Part shown: positions 8,757 to 18,348 of the stretch, one piece after another
How positions within the stretch are numbered: position 1 is the stretch's first letter
Layout of the letters: every line of letters begins with the position of its first letter
Source of the DNA: Mucilaginibacter sp. PAMB04168
GTDB taxonomy: Bacteria > Bacteroidota > Bacteroidia > Sphingobacteriales > Sphingobacteriaceae
Length of the DNA: 64,000 nucleotides
Assembly: GCF_039634365.2 (NCBI RefSeq)
Contig: NZ_CP155079.2
Location: 2,356,001-2,420,000 of the forward strand
Direction: 5' to 3'
The notes under the pieces: model-generated
Database searches by the model: none
The model's input: the letters and a program-made list of their open reading frames with translations, nothing else
What the model was told of the DNA's origin: nothing
Program-made: the position numbers and the translations under genes

Positions 8757-11024
8757 ATGAACCAGTGGTATAAAATAGTTATAGCCTTAGTTCTCAATTG
8801 CAGCCTTGCACAGGCACAGCATAAAGCAGTAACGCAAGTGCCTAACTTAACTCAGTACGTAAATCCAATGATTGGTACAGGTTTTCATGGTCATGTGTTT
8901 GTTGGGGCTAATGTTCCTTTTGGAGCAGTGCAACTCGGGCCAACCAATATTGGTGAAGGGTGGGACTGGTCTTCAGGGTATCATTACTCTGATTCTACTA
9001 TAGTAGGGTTCCAGCATACACATTTAAGCGGCACGGGCATAGGCGATTTAGGCGACATTTCCATCATGCCAATCACCGGGCCCATTAATGTATTTAAAGG
9101 CAGTCTTAAAAATAAAGCTGGTGGTTATTACTCATTGTTTTCTCACGAAGAAGAAGTGGTAAAACCCGGCTATTACAAGGTAAGGCTTAGCAAATACGAC
9201 ATCCAGGCGGAACTAACGGCCACAACCAGGGTTGGTTTTCATCAATATACGTTTCCAAAGTCGTCGCAGGCGCACATTATTATTGATTTGGGTGCAGGCA
9301 TAGCCGATCATGCTACCGAAACTTACATTAAACAAGTAAATGCCACTACGGTTACCGGATACCGATTTTCAAAAGGATGGGCCAGTAAACAACGTATCTA
9401 TTTTGCTGCTGTGTTTTCCAAAGCACCATCAGGGTTTGGCATTTATGAAGATACTACGCGTATTACAGGCATTCAGCACAAGGGTGTTAATGTAAAAGGC
9501 GTAGTAAGCTATGCCGTGCAACCTGGTGAGAAAATACTGGTTAAGGTAGGCATATCGCCGGTAAGCGCTGAAAATGCTTTACTTAACATTGATAGGGAGT
9601 TGCCCGACTGGAACTTTAAGCAAACAGTTAGCGCTGCTAATGAGGCCTGGAATAAACAATTACAAATTATCTTCATCAAAACCGATTCAGCAACGCAGCG
9701 GATTAAGTTTTACACCGCCATGTATCATAACTTAATGGCGCCTTCAGTATTTAACGATGTAAACGGGCAGTACCAGGGTACAGACGGCAAGTTACATACC
9801 GCACCATTTACCAACCTAACTACGTTTTCCTTATGGGATACCTACCGGGCAGCTAACCCGCTTTACACCCTTACCCAACCAAAGCAAGTTGGCCACATGA
9901 TTAATTCAATGCTGGCTATATACCAGCAACAAGGAAAATTACCGGTATGGCACTTAATGGCTAACGAAACCAACACAATGGTAGGCAATAGTGCCATACC
10001 CGTTGTGGCAGATGCATTTTTAAAGGGCATAAAGAGCTTTGATAAAAACCTGGCCTACGAAGCTGTTAAGGCCACCGCCATGCGAAACGACAGGGGATTG
10101 AACTTTGTAAATACCTTAGGCTATATTCCGGCCGATAGTACTGTAGAATCCGTAGCGATGGGGCTGGAATATGCCATTGACGACTGGTGTATAGCGCAAA
10201 TGGCCTTGAAGATGAATAGACCGTCTGACTACGCATATTTCAAAAAACGTAGCGCTTATTATCGTAATTACTTTAACAAGGAAACCAACTTTATGCAAGG
10301 GCGGGTTTCCAACACACAATGGCGCACTCCCTTTAGTCCGTTTGTTTCACGGCACATGAAGGATGATTACACGGAGGGAAACGCCTGGCAATATACATGG
10401 CTTGTGCCTCATGATGTAGAAGGCTTAACCGAATTGTTAGGTGGCCAAACAGCATTTAGCTCTAAACTCGATTTGTTCTTTTTAGCGAAAGGCGATATGG
10501 GTAAAGAAGTTTCGGGCGATATATCCGGACTAATTGGCCAGTATGCTCATGGTAACGAACCCAGCCATCACATTGCATATTTATATGCTTATGCAGGAAA
10601 ACCCTGGAGAACAGCGAAACAGGTAAGGTACATACTCAACAAATTTTACACTACCAAACCCGACGGAATTATAGGTAATGAGGATGTGGGGCAAATGTCT
10701 GCCTGGTACATATTTTCAAGTTTAGGATTTTATCCGGCTAACCCTGCTAATGGAGCTTACGTTTTTGGCAGCCCTACGGTAAATGAGGCAGTTTTAAACT
10801 TGCCTGGCGGTAAGGTGTTCAACATTTCCGTAAAAAATAACAGCCCTGTCAATATCTACATACAAAAGGTTTTGCTTAATGGTGTACGCTACAATAAATC
10901 ATACCTGCCGCATAAAACAATAGTTGCTGGTGGCAATATGGTTATAGTAATGGGCAGCAAACCTTCGCCAATATGGGGGGTAAACAAGCAAGACAGACCT
11001 GTATCAAGCAAAGTATATCAATAA
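8757..11024 (+). CDS. GH92 exo-alpha-mannosidase (alpha-1,2 type likely)
   Basis: A 755-residue calcium-dependent inverting alpha-mannosidase. Signal peptide residues 1-20 (LAQA). The N-terminal beta-sandwich starts with YVNPMIGTGFHGHVFVGANVPFG, followed by HTHLSGTGIGDLGDI (87-101). The (alpha/alpha)6 domain carries the family signatures EGNAWQYTWLVPHD (540-553), HGNEPSHHIAYLY (598-610) and GNEDVGQMSAWYIFSSLGFYP (640-660). The intact GNEPSHH motif is, as I recall, typical of enzymes that recognise alpha-1,2-mannobiose ends of high-mannose glycans; the GH92 at 40482 lacks it. The gene lies between the fucosidase and beta-mannosidase-like genes, so it should trim the mannose arms in the periplasm. 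Confidence 0.93.
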   Translation: MNQWYKIVIALVLNCSLAQAQHKAVTQVPNLTQYVNPMIGTGFHGHVFVGANVPFGAVQLGPTNIGEGWDWSSGYHYSDSTIVGFQHTHLSGTGIGDLGDISIMPITGPINVFKGSLKNKAGGYYSLFSHEEEVVKPGYYKVRLSKYDIQAELTATTRVGFHQYTFPKSSQAHIIIDLGAGIADHATETYIKQVNATTVTGYRFSKGWASKQRIYFAAVFSKAPSGFGIYEDTTRITGIQHKGVNVKGVVSYAVQPGEKILVKVGISPVSAENALLNIDRELPDWNFKQTVSAANEAWNKQLQIIFIKTDSATQRIKFYTAMYHNLMAPSVFNDVNGQYQGTDGKLHTAPFTNLTTFSLWDTYRAANPLYTLTQPKQVGHMINSMLAIYQQQGKLPVWHLMANETNTMVGNSAIPVVADAFLKGIKSFDKNLAYEAVKATAMRNDRGLNFVNTLGYIPADSTVESVAMGLEYAIDDWCIAQMALKMNRPSDYAYFKKRSAYYRNYFNKETNFMQGRVSNTQWRTPFSPFVSRHMKDDYTEGNAWQYTWLVPHDVEGLTELLGGQTAFSSKLDLFFLAKGDMGKEVSGDISGLIGQYAHGNEPSHHIAYLYAYAGKPWRTAKQVRYILNKFYTTKPDGIIGNEDVGQMSAWYIFSSLGFYPANPANGAYVFGSPTVNEAVLNLPGGKVFNISVKNNSPVNIYIQKVLLNGVRYNKSYLPHKTIVAGGNMVIVMGSKPSPIWGVNKQDRPVSSKVYQ

Positions 11025-11042
11025 GTCAGCTATCAAGTAAAG

Positions 11043-13751
11043 ATGTTAAAAACGGTAACACATAATATGAACCTAACACAATTAAAAGCTTGCAAAGGCA
11101 GGATAATTATAGTTTACTTGATAACGCTTGTGGCTTTTTTGGGGAGTAGTTTATCTTTTGCCCAAAACCGGTACGAACTTAATAGCGGGTGGAAATGTAA
11201 TCCGGTTGGCAAAGTTACTGAAACGGGTAATATGATATCATCGGCCACTTATTCGTTGGCTGGTTGGCAGCCTGCCGTAGTACCTGGAACGGTGCTAACC
11301 ACTATGCTGGCCAACAAACAAATACCTGACCCTTTTTGGGGAATGAACAACAAGAAAATCCCGGATATTTACAGCACAGGCGCTCAATACTATACTTATT
11401 GGTTTGTAAAGGATTTTAAGGAACAACAGCCCTCAGGCAAGCAGCAGGTTTGGCTAACCTTTAGGGGTATTAATTACAGCTGTGACATATATCTAAATGG
11501 CAAAAAAGTAAATGCTACACCCTTTAAAGGGATGTTTCTGCGTAAATCTTTCAATGTAACCAGCTTGCTTTCGGCCAATGGCAATAATCGTTTAGCAGTA
11601 ATAGTTTATCCTGCCGATGTACCCGGCAATCCTAACGGCGGGCAAGGAGGCGATGGAACTATAGCCCGGAATGTGTCGCACCAGTACACGGCCGGCTGGG
11701 ATTGGATAAGGCCCATTGCAGATCGTAATACAGGTATATGGGATAAAGTTTACATCGAAAAAACAGGAGTTGTAAATTTGAAGGACCCACATGTTGTCAC
11801 TTTGGTAAAAGGTAAAAGACTACCCGACGGACCACAGCAACCTGCCTTGATCCAGGTGTCGGCATCACTTCAAAATACCTCGTCCAAAAAAGTAGAAGGT
11901 GTGTTGCAATATTCAATAGATGGCAAAATGGTGTCCAAACAGGTAAGCATTGCGCCTAATACCCAGGCTGATGTGGAACTGCCTGTATTTAAGCTTAATA
12001 ATCCGCATTTGTGGTGGCCCGCAGGTTATGGTAAACAAGAACAATATACTATTAACCTGCAATTCGTTGAAAAGGGGAGTATGGCATCGGATGCAGAAAA
12101 GATAACTTTTGGTATACGCGAGATACAAGCCGAATGGAATCCGCTTACTATGAGTAAGCAAGTTTTGGTAAACGGTCAAAAAATATTCATCAAAGGCGGC
12201 AACTGGATCATCTCAGATGCCATGCTCCGGTTCTCTGAAAAACGCTATGATGCCGAGATCAGGTTCCATCGGGATATGAACCTCAACTTACTGAGGATAT
12301 GGGGCGGTGCATTGGTGGAGCGCCCTGAGTTTTACGAAGCCTGCGACCGCTATGGACTGCTGGTAATGCAGGATTTTTGGATGTCGGGCGATTGCAATGG
12401 CCGTTGGGTTGACCCTATGAAACTTGAAGACCAGTGGACGCGCCGGCAATATCCGGATGATCATCATTTGTTCCTCGAGTCGGCTGCGGATATGATAAAA
12501 ATGGTGCGTAACCATCCTTCACTGGCTATATGGTGCGGTGGAAATGAAATCACACCGCCCGGAGACATTCTAACCCCTTTGCGCGATTCAATACTGCCCA
12601 AACTTGATGGTACACGCTGGTTCATTGAGTTTTCCAACTCCGACGAAATGTCGTACAATAGCATTGGTGGCAACGGCGATGGTCCGTATACCATACAACC
12701 TATTAGTACATTTTGGGAAAAAAGAACCTTTCCTTTTAATTCCGAAGTTGGTTCGGTAGGCGTGGGTGACTACGAATCCTTAGAACGCTTTATACCGAAG
12801 GAAAACATGCGGGTACCGGTTCCACGCCCCGGCCAAAATCCTAACGAAGACGCTGATTCTGTATGGACGTATCATACCTATACAGGCGTAGGGTATGAGC
12901 AAATGCTTGAACCCTACGGAAAACCGGCAGATATAGAGGATTTTACGCGCAAGGCTCAGCTGGTTAACTATGATCAGTATCGCGGATTGATAGAGGGCTT
13001 TAGCTCCCACATGTGGGATTGGTATACGGGTGTGATCATATGGAAAACCCAGAACCCGTGGACGGCCATGCGCGGGCAGATGTATGATTATTACCTGGAC
13101 CCAAATGCTTGCTTATACGGGTTAAAAACCGGCAGTAAGCCTTTAAACGCAATGTGCAACCCGGTTGATGGTATGGTAATGATTGCCAACAACGATTTTA
13201 AGCCGCGCCGTAACATAATGCTTGTTATTAAAACATATGATATTACGGGTAAAGAAAAGCTGTTTACAAGCATATTTGCCTATGTGGGGCCAAGCAGCGT
13301 TCAAAAGATCTCGTCGGTAAAAAAAGAAATAGAAGTAATGGCGAAAAATCATGGCGGCTTTTTGCACCTCGAGCTGTTTGATGAGAACCAAAAATCAATA
13401 GGTGAAAATTTATACTGGTTCCCTGATGATAAAGGCATGTACTCGGGCCTTAATATGATGAAAAAGATAACGCCGCAGGTAACTGCTCGTCAAGTGCAAA
13501 AAGGAAAAATTGAGGTAACGATGAGCAATGTGGCAGGTAATCCCGTTGCGTTCTTTAACCGTTTGTCTTTACTTGATCCCAAAACGGGTAAACGGCTGCT
13601 TCCGGTATTTTACAGTGATAATTATGTATCAGTATTACCGGGCAAAAACAAAATAGTTACTATAGATTACACACCCGAAACAGGTGCAACTTTACCGACG
13701 CTTTCAGTGAAGGGCTGGAACGTAGATGAGCAAAAAATCACTATTAAATAA
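11043..13751 (+). CDS. GH2 beta-mannosidase / exo-glucosaminidase-like glycosidase
   Basis: A 902-residue GH2 enzyme. Signal peptide about residues 1-40 (LSFAQ); a second possible start is the methionine at 11067. Domains: sugar-binding jelly roll (about 45-240), Ig-like domain (about 265-360), TIM barrel (about 365-700) and C-terminal Ig-like domains. The acid/base is E502 in WCGGNEITPPGD and the nucleophile probably E568 in FNSEVGSVG. Motifs WWPAGYGKQEQY and IKGGNWIISDAMLRF place it in the branch holding exo-beta-D-glucosaminidases and mannosylglycoprotein endo-beta-mannosidases. In this operon a beta-mannosidase cutting Man-beta-1,4-GlcNAc of the N-glycan core is the best guess. Family is certain; specificity is inferred from context. 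Confidence 0.85.
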   Translation: MLKTVTHNMNLTQLKACKGRIIIVYLITLVAFLGSSLSFAQNRYELNSGWKCNPVGKVTETGNMISSATYSLAGWQPAVVPGTVLTTMLANKQIPDPFWGMNNKKIPDIYSTGAQYYTYWFVKDFKEQQPSGKQQVWLTFRGINYSCDIYLNGKKVNATPFKGMFLRKSFNVTSLLSANGNNRLAVIVYPADVPGNPNGGQGGDGTIARNVSHQYTAGWDWIRPIADRNTGIWDKVYIEKTGVVNLKDPHVVTLVKGKRLPDGPQQPALIQVSASLQNTSSKKVEGVLQYSIDGKMVSKQVSIAPNTQADVELPVFKLNNPHLWWPAGYGKQEQYTINLQFVEKGSMASDAEKITFGIREIQAEWNPLTMSKQVLVNGQKIFIKGGNWIISDAMLRFSEKRYDAEIRFHRDMNLNLLRIWGGALVERPEFYEACDRYGLLVMQDFWMSGDCNGRWVDPMKLEDQWTRRQYPDDHHLFLESAADMIKMVRNHPSLAIWCGGNEITPPGDILTPLRDSILPKLDGTRWFIEFSNSDEMSYNSIGGNGDGPYTIQPISTFWEKRTFPFNSEVGSVGVGDYESLERFIPKENMRVPVPRPGQNPNEDADSVWTYHTYTGVGYEQMLEPYGKPADIEDFTRKAQLVNYDQYRGLIEGFSSHMWDWYTGVIIWKTQNPWTAMRGQMYDYYLDPNACLYGLKTGSKPLNAMCNPVDGMVMIANNDFKPRRNIMLVIKTYDITGKEKLFTSIFAYVGPSSVQKISSVKKEIEVMAKNHGGFLHLELFDENQKSIGENLYWFPDDKGMYSGLNMMKKITPQVTARQVQKGKIEVTMSNVAGNPVAFFNRLSLLDPKTGKRLLPVFYSDNYVSVLPGKNKIVTIDYTPETGATLPTLSVKGWNVDEQKITIK

Positions 13752-13757
13752 ACGTAC

Positions 13758-16121
13758 ATGAGAAAAATAGTTTATTTATGGCTCACGCTTCTTATTGCTG
13801 TTAACGTACAGGCTCAAAATAAGCCGTTATATAAAAATGCTACTGCGCCCGTGAACCGACGGGTAGCCGATTTATTAAACCGCATGACACTTGAAGAAAA
13901 GGTTGGTCAGCTATCGGTGCTTTTAGGTTGGGAGATGTATGAGAAGAATGGCAACCAGGTTACGGTAAGCGCAGTGTTTAAAAAAGCTTTAAAAGAGCAG
14001 TATACTGGCATGCTTTGGGCTACGCTGCGTGCCGACCCTTGGACAAAAAAAACACTCTTAAACGGACTTAACCCCGAGCTTGCCGCACGTGCTACCAACG
14101 CGATTCAGAAATATGCAATAGAAAACACACGTTTAGGCATCCCTGTTTTTATTGCGGAAGAGTGCCCACATGGACATATGGCCATAGGGACTACCGTTTT
14201 TCCGACTGCTATAGGCCAAAGCAGCACCTGGAATCCTGCTCTTATACAAAATATGGCAACTGTTATTGCTAAAGAAGCGCGTTTACAAGGCACACATATA
14301 GGCTATGGGCCCATACTTGATCTGGCACGCGAGCCTCGCTGGTCGCGCTTAGAAGAAACTTATGGCGAAGATGCCGTTCTGAATAGTGCCATGGGGCAGG
14401 CTGTGGTTAAAGGTTTTCAGGGAAATAGCCTGTCGTCGGGTATAAATGTAATTGCTACCCTCAAACATTTTACGGCTTACGGGGTACCCGAGGGAGGGCA
14501 TAACGGCAGCAGTGTAAGCATAGGTAACAGGGAGCTGCACCAATCGTTCTTGCCGCCCTTCAAGGCCGCCGTAAAAGCTGGAGCATTATCAGTAATGACG
14601 GCTTATAATTCTATTGATGGGGTGCCTTGCTCGGCTAACCCGGTGCTTCTTAAAGATGTGCTACGCACCGATTGGGGATTTAACGGTTTTGTTGTGTCTG
14701 ACTTGGGAAGTATAAGCGGGCTTGAAACTAATCATAAAGTAGCGGCAAGTGCCGAAGCTGCCGCAGCATTGGCCATAAACTCGGGCCTTGATGCTGATTT
14801 GAGTGGTTATGGTTATGGGCCTGCTCTTATAAAAGCAGCTAAAGCAGGTAGCGTAGCTACAGCAGTAATTGATACAGCTGTGGCCCGCATACTAAAACTT
14901 AAGTTTGAAATGGGCTTGTTCGAAAAGCCTTATGTGGATGTAGCCCTAGCAAAAAATGGAGTTAAGACGGCTAAAAATATCCAGTTAGCAAGACAGGTTG
15001 CACACGAGTCTATTATTTTGCTTAAAAATGATAGGGGTACGCTGCCGCTTAAACGAACATTGAAGAGCATTGCCGTAATAGGTCCTAATGCAGATAATAT
15101 GTATAACCAATTGGGTGACTATACGGCTCCGCAGGATGAAGCAAGTGTAATTACCGTTGTTCAAGGGCTGCGAGCCAAGTTGCCGACCACAACAAATATT
15201 AGCTATGTAAAAGGATGTTCTGTTAGGGATACTTCTTTTAATGAAATAGCAAAAGCGGTTGAGGTAGCCAGGAAATCTGAGATAGCTATTGTAGTATTAG
15301 GCGGATCGAGCGCACGTGACTTTAAAACCAAGTATGAAAGCACTGGCGCAGCGCAGGTAACTGCAAACACCATAAGTGATATGGAAAGCGGTGAAGGCTT
15401 TGATAGATCTACCCTTGACCTAATGGGTAAGCAGCTAAAGCTTTTACAAGAAATAGTTAAAACCGGTACGCCTGTGGTTTTGGTACTGATAGAAGGCAGG
15501 CCGCTTGATATAAACTGGCCGGCCGAACATGTTCCGGCTATTATTAACGCATGGTACCCGGGCATGCAAGGTGGCAATGCTATTGCAGATGTGCTTTTTG
15601 GCGATTACAACCCTGCCGGGCGATTGCCTGTTTCGGTACCTAAATCTGTTGGGCAGCTCCCTGTTTATTATAACTACAAAAAGCCCAGCCCGCATAACTA
15701 TATCGAAACTGATTCTAAACCACTATATCCTTTTGGTTATGGCTTAAGCTATGCAAAATTTGACTATAGTAACCTTTTGATTAGTAAAATACAAGGTGCA
15801 TCAGGTTCTTCTATCAGTGTAAAATTCAATATCAAAAACGTAAGCAATCGTGAGGGGGACGAGGTTGTACAGTTGTATCTGACCGACGACGTTAGCTCCG
15901 TAGTAACCGCCAACAAGCAGCTTAAAAAGTTTAGTCGTATACACCTGAAAGCTTATGAAGATAAATCTGTTGAATTTTTACTCAACGAGGAAGACCTGCA
16001 AATACTCGATATGAATATGAAATGGGTAGTTGAGCCGGGCAGCTTTTCGGTAATGGTTGGCGCCTCATCGGCCGATGTGAAACTAACCGGAAGTTTCAGT
16101 ATTGGCGATGGTAAGAAATAA
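13758..16121 (+). CDS. GH3 beta-glycosidase (xylosidase/glucosidase type)
   Basis: A 787-residue GH3 enzyme, last gene of the exo-glycosidase operon. Signal peptide residues 1-20 (VQAQ). N-terminal barrel with FIAEECPHGH (131-140), LKHFTAYGVPEGG (235-247) and the nucleophile D315 in GFVVSDLGSI. An alpha/beta sandwich follows (IILLKNDRGTLPL onward), then a Fn3-like C-terminal domain. It lacks the short NagZ-type KH-PGHG loop, so beta-N-acetylglucosaminidase activity is unlikely. In an N-glycan operon a GH3 of this type could be a beta-1,2-xylosidase that removes the core xylose of plant N-glycans; a plain beta-glucosidase remains possible. No terminator-like hairpin is visible before the sigma gene 91 bases downstream. 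Confidence 0.9.
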   Translation: MRKIVYLWLTLLIAVNVQAQNKPLYKNATAPVNRRVADLLNRMTLEEKVGQLSVLLGWEMYEKNGNQVTVSAVFKKALKEQYTGMLWATLRADPWTKKTLLNGLNPELAARATNAIQKYAIENTRLGIPVFIAEECPHGHMAIGTTVFPTAIGQSSTWNPALIQNMATVIAKEARLQGTHIGYGPILDLAREPRWSRLEETYGEDAVLNSAMGQAVVKGFQGNSLSSGINVIATLKHFTAYGVPEGGHNGSSVSIGNRELHQSFLPPFKAAVKAGALSVMTAYNSIDGVPCSANPVLLKDVLRTDWGFNGFVVSDLGSISGLETNHKVAASAEAAAALAINSGLDADLSGYGYGPALIKAAKAGSVATAVIDTAVARILKLKFEMGLFEKPYVDVALAKNGVKTAKNIQLARQVAHESIILLKNDRGTLPLKRTLKSIAVIGPNADNMYNQLGDYTAPQDEASVITVVQGLRAKLPTTTNISYVKGCSVRDTSFNEIAKAVEVARKSEIAIVVLGGSSARDFKTKYESTGAAQVTANTISDMESGEGFDRSTLDLMGKQLKLLQEIVKTGTPVVLVLIEGRPLDINWPAEHVPAIINAWYPGMQGGNAIADVLFGDYNPAGRLPVSVPKSVGQLPVYYNYKKPSPHNYIETDSKPLYPFGYGLSYAKFDYSNLLISKIQGASGSSISVKFNIKNVSNREGDEVVQLYLTDDVSSVVTANKQLKKFSRIHLKAYEDKSVEFLLNEEDLQILDMNMKWVVEPGSFSVMVGASSADVKLTGSFSIGDGKK

Positions 16122-16138
16122 CACTGTGTTTTTGAGTA

Positions 16139-16146
16139 TAATTTTG
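16139..16146 (+). promoter_or_regulatory. Candidate -7 promoter element upstream of sigma gene
   Basis: TAATTTTG matches the Bacteroidota primary-sigma -7 consensus TAnnTTTG exactly and lies 66 bases before the sigma start at 16213. I found no good TTTG -33 box at the right distance, and AT-rich DNA gives chance matches, so this is weak. It would let the sigma/FecR pair be expressed apart from the glycosidase operon. Confidence 0.25.
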
Positions 16147-16212
16147 TTACATAATAATATTATCTGTATATAACTTAGAAGTTAATTTTACATAAATTCG
16201 TTGGAGCTATTT

Positions 16213-16788
16213 ATGAGCCAATTCAATAAACTCAGCGATTATAATCTGATATCCTTGTTAAGAGAGGATGATGATGCTGCGTTTAAGGAAATTTATGATC
16301 GTTATAATAGCCTGCTGTATATTTATGCCTATCGCAAATTGCGCGATAAAGAAGAAGCACGTGACGTCGTGCAGGAGGTTTTTACAACTTTATGGACAAA
16401 CCGCTGCTCTTTAATTATCCAAACCACATTATCCGGCTATTTGTACCGGGCTGTGCTGAATAAAGTGCTCAACATATTCAGACATAAAGGCTTTTGTGAT
16501 GCTTACGCCGATCAGTTGCAAAGTATGATGAGTGCAAACTCTACTACTGACTACCTCATTAGGGAAAAGGAAATTGCAGGGCTTATTGAAAAAGAAATTA
16601 CTTCGATGCCTCCCCGTATGCGCGAAGTATTTGAACTCCGCAGGAAAGAGTTCTTGACTAATAAGGAAATTGCCGATCGGTTAAGCATATCAGAGCATAC
16701 CGTATCCACGCAAATGAAAAAAGCCCTCCGGGTTTTAAGAGTGCGTTTTGGTGTTGTATCGGCATTCTTATATCTCATTTTCGGTTAA
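16213..16788 (+). CDS. ECF-type RNA polymerase sigma factor of the N-glycan PUL
   Basis: A 191-residue ECF sigma factor that probably drives the PUL under control of the FecR protein encoded next. The frame can be read from a TTG at 16201, but the ATG at 16213 gives the usual N-terminus MSQFNKLSDYNLISLLREDD. Region 2 is AFKEIYDRYNSLLYIYAYRK with EEARDVVQEVFTTLW. Region 4 is MPPRMREVFELRRKEFLTNK followed by the helix-turn-helix EIADRLSISEHTVSTQMKKA. The gene is followed after 185 bases by fecR and then by an STN-type SusC, the standard order of a trans-envelope signalling cassette. Confidence in the class is high; target promoters are inferred from proximity. Confidence 0.93.
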   Translation: MSQFNKLSDYNLISLLREDDDAAFKEIYDRYNSLLYIYAYRKLRDKEEARDVVQEVFTTLWTNRCSLIIQTTLSGYLYRAVLNKVLNIFRHKGFCDAYADQLQSMMSANSTTDYLIREKEIAGLIEKEITSMPPRMREVFELRRKEFLTNKEIADRLSISEHTVSTQMKKALRVLRVRFGVVSAFLYLIFG

Positions 16789-16859
16789 CAGATTCGCTTC
16801 AGAATCGGTTTATACATCCGCATCTTAACATATAGATTTTTTAAAATAATTATTTTGAT

Positions 16860-16878
16860 AGCGCATACCCAATGCGCT
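16860..16878 (+). repeat. Short hairpin between sigma and anti-sigma genes
   Basis: AGCGCAT (16860-16866) and ATGCGCT (16872-16878) form a perfect 7-base stem around ACCCA. It sits in the 185-base gap between the sigma and FecR genes. It has no T run, so a partial attenuator, an RNA-stability element or a protein site are all possible. The rest of the gap is AT-rich with no gene. Confidence 0.35.
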
Positions 16879-16973
16879 TAAGTCGCGTGTCTTATACATA
16901 ACTTCAATAATATAATAAGGCTAAGCTAAGTAATCTTTGCCGTTCAGCCTTTTCATGAAGTGAACTACATCTA

Positions 16974-18173
16974 ATGGAAAACAAAGATTTCAAAGACTTA
17001 TTAAAAAAGTTCAAAGAAGGGACTTGCACTGATGAAGAAAAGGCAATGATAGCCTATTGGGTTCATCATCTTAATCAACAGGGAGATTCTGGACTTTCGG
17101 AACAGGACATGATGGAAGCGCACGATCAAATGTGGGATAATATCAAACCTGTTAAAAAACTAACCCGGCGTTTTTATTGGCCCGCTGCAGCAGCTGTACT
17201 GGCATTCGCAATGTTGGGTTTGGCAGCTCACTTTTTGTTGAATAATGTAGCTAATAAGGCAAGCAACGCAAACAAAGTGACCGTTACCAGCAAAATTAAA
17301 CCAGGTGGCAATAACGCAGTTTTAATACTTGCCAACGGAACACAAATCATATTAAATCAGGCATCGAATGGTCAAATCGCCCACCAGGCTGGGATACGTA
17401 TCAGCAAACAGGCCGATGGGCAGCTTATTTATTCTGTAGCCGGCAATTTTACCCAGGCAGATAGCAGCGAATTAGCCTATAATACACTGCAAACCCCGCG
17501 AGGCGGCCAATACCAAATTAATTTACCCGATGGGAGTAAGGTTTGGCTAAATGCAGCCTCGTCATTGCGTTTCCCTCTCCGGTTCAACACAAAACAACGC
17601 ATGGTAGAATTATCGGGCGAGGGGTATTTTGAAGTTGCGCACGTAAATGCGCCGGGTGGTAAAAGGTTGCCGTTTACGGTAAAAACCATTTCGCCTGTAG
17701 CCGGCCAAAATGGGCAGTTGGTAGAAGTATTAGGCACCCACTTTAACGTTAACGCTTATGATGATGAAAGCGTTGTAAAGACAACGTTGTTAGAGGGGAG
17801 CGTCCGCGTAAGGCAGTTGAGTTCCAATCAGCAAGCTAATGCCAGTTATGCTATGCTAAAACCCGGAGAGCAGTCTGTTTTAAGTAACGGAGGGTTCACG
17901 GTAGTGCCTACTGATACAGAAGCCGCCGTAGCCTGGAAAAACGGATACTTCCGGTTCAATGACGAAAGCTTGGAGAGCATTATGCGTAAAGTATCAAAAT
18001 GGTATGATATAGACGTGGCTTATCAGAATGAAGCGCTTAAAAAGAAATTATTTGCAGGCGTAACCACTCGTTTTGCAAACGTAACCGAACTACTAAAAAT
18101 GCTTGAGCTTACCGGCGAAGTTAAATTTAAAATTGAAGGCCGGAAAATACAAGCCTTCGATAAAAAGAACTAA
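16974..18173 (+). CDS. FecR-family anti-sigma factor (FecR-DUF4974)
   Basis: A 399-residue inner-membrane anti-sigma factor that should hold the upstream ECF sigma factor inactive until the SusC receptor binds substrate. A cytoplasmic N-terminal anti-sigma segment (about 1-65; KDLLKKFKEGTCTDEEKAMI) is followed by one transmembrane helix (about 67-90; YWPAAAAVLAFAMLGLAAHF). The periplasmic FecR domain spans about 170-275 (NTLQTPRGGQYQINLPDGS). A C-terminal DUF4974 domain (about 325-395; FRFNDESLESIMRKVSKWYD) is expected to contact the STN domain of SusC. It lies between the sigma factor and SusC, as in classical fecIRA-type PULs. Confidence 0.94.
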   Translation: MENKDFKDLLKKFKEGTCTDEEKAMIAYWVHHLNQQGDSGLSEQDMMEAHDQMWDNIKPVKKLTRRFYWPAAAAVLAFAMLGLAAHFLLNNVANKASNANKVTVTSKIKPGGNNAVLILANGTQIILNQASNGQIAHQAGIRISKQADGQLIYSVAGNFTQADSSELAYNTLQTPRGGQYQINLPDGSKVWLNAASSLRFPLRFNTKQRMVELSGEGYFEVAHVNAPGGKRLPFTVKTISPVAGQNGQLVEVLGTHFNVNAYDDESVVKTTLLEGSVRVRQLSSNQQANASYAMLKPGEQSVLSNGGFTVVPTDTEAAVAWKNGYFRFNDESLESIMRKVSKWYDIDVAYQNEALKKKLFAGVTTRFANVTELLKMLELTGEVKFKIEGRKIQAFDKKN

Positions 18174-18348
18174 TACTGATTAACCAATTAACTTAAACCA
18201 AAACAGAAAACTTATGAAAGACTCAACCTAAAGCTTGAAATCTCTATGAGTATATACTTCAATCATAAGTGCTATACAAAACACCCGAGAGGAGGACTGT
18301 ACTCAATTTTCTTTTGAAATAACGTATTAATATTAAAAATAGACATAA

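Noticed and set aside
15203..15577. 124-residue minus-strand open frame within GH3
   Set aside because: It is fully antisense to conserved GH3 sequence and has no start context or recognisable motif.
13758..16121. NagZ-like GH3 beta-N-acetylglucosaminidase
   Set aside because: The short NagZ catalytic loop is missing and the protein has the long glucosidase/xylosidase layout with a Fn3-like C-terminus.
16795..16815. Terminator after the sigma gene (GATTC...GAATC)
   Set aside because: Only a 5-base stem with no T run; likely chance.
18214..18231. Six-codon ORF (MKDST) as a gene
   Set aside because: Too short to support as a coding gene; recorded only as part of the leader comparison.
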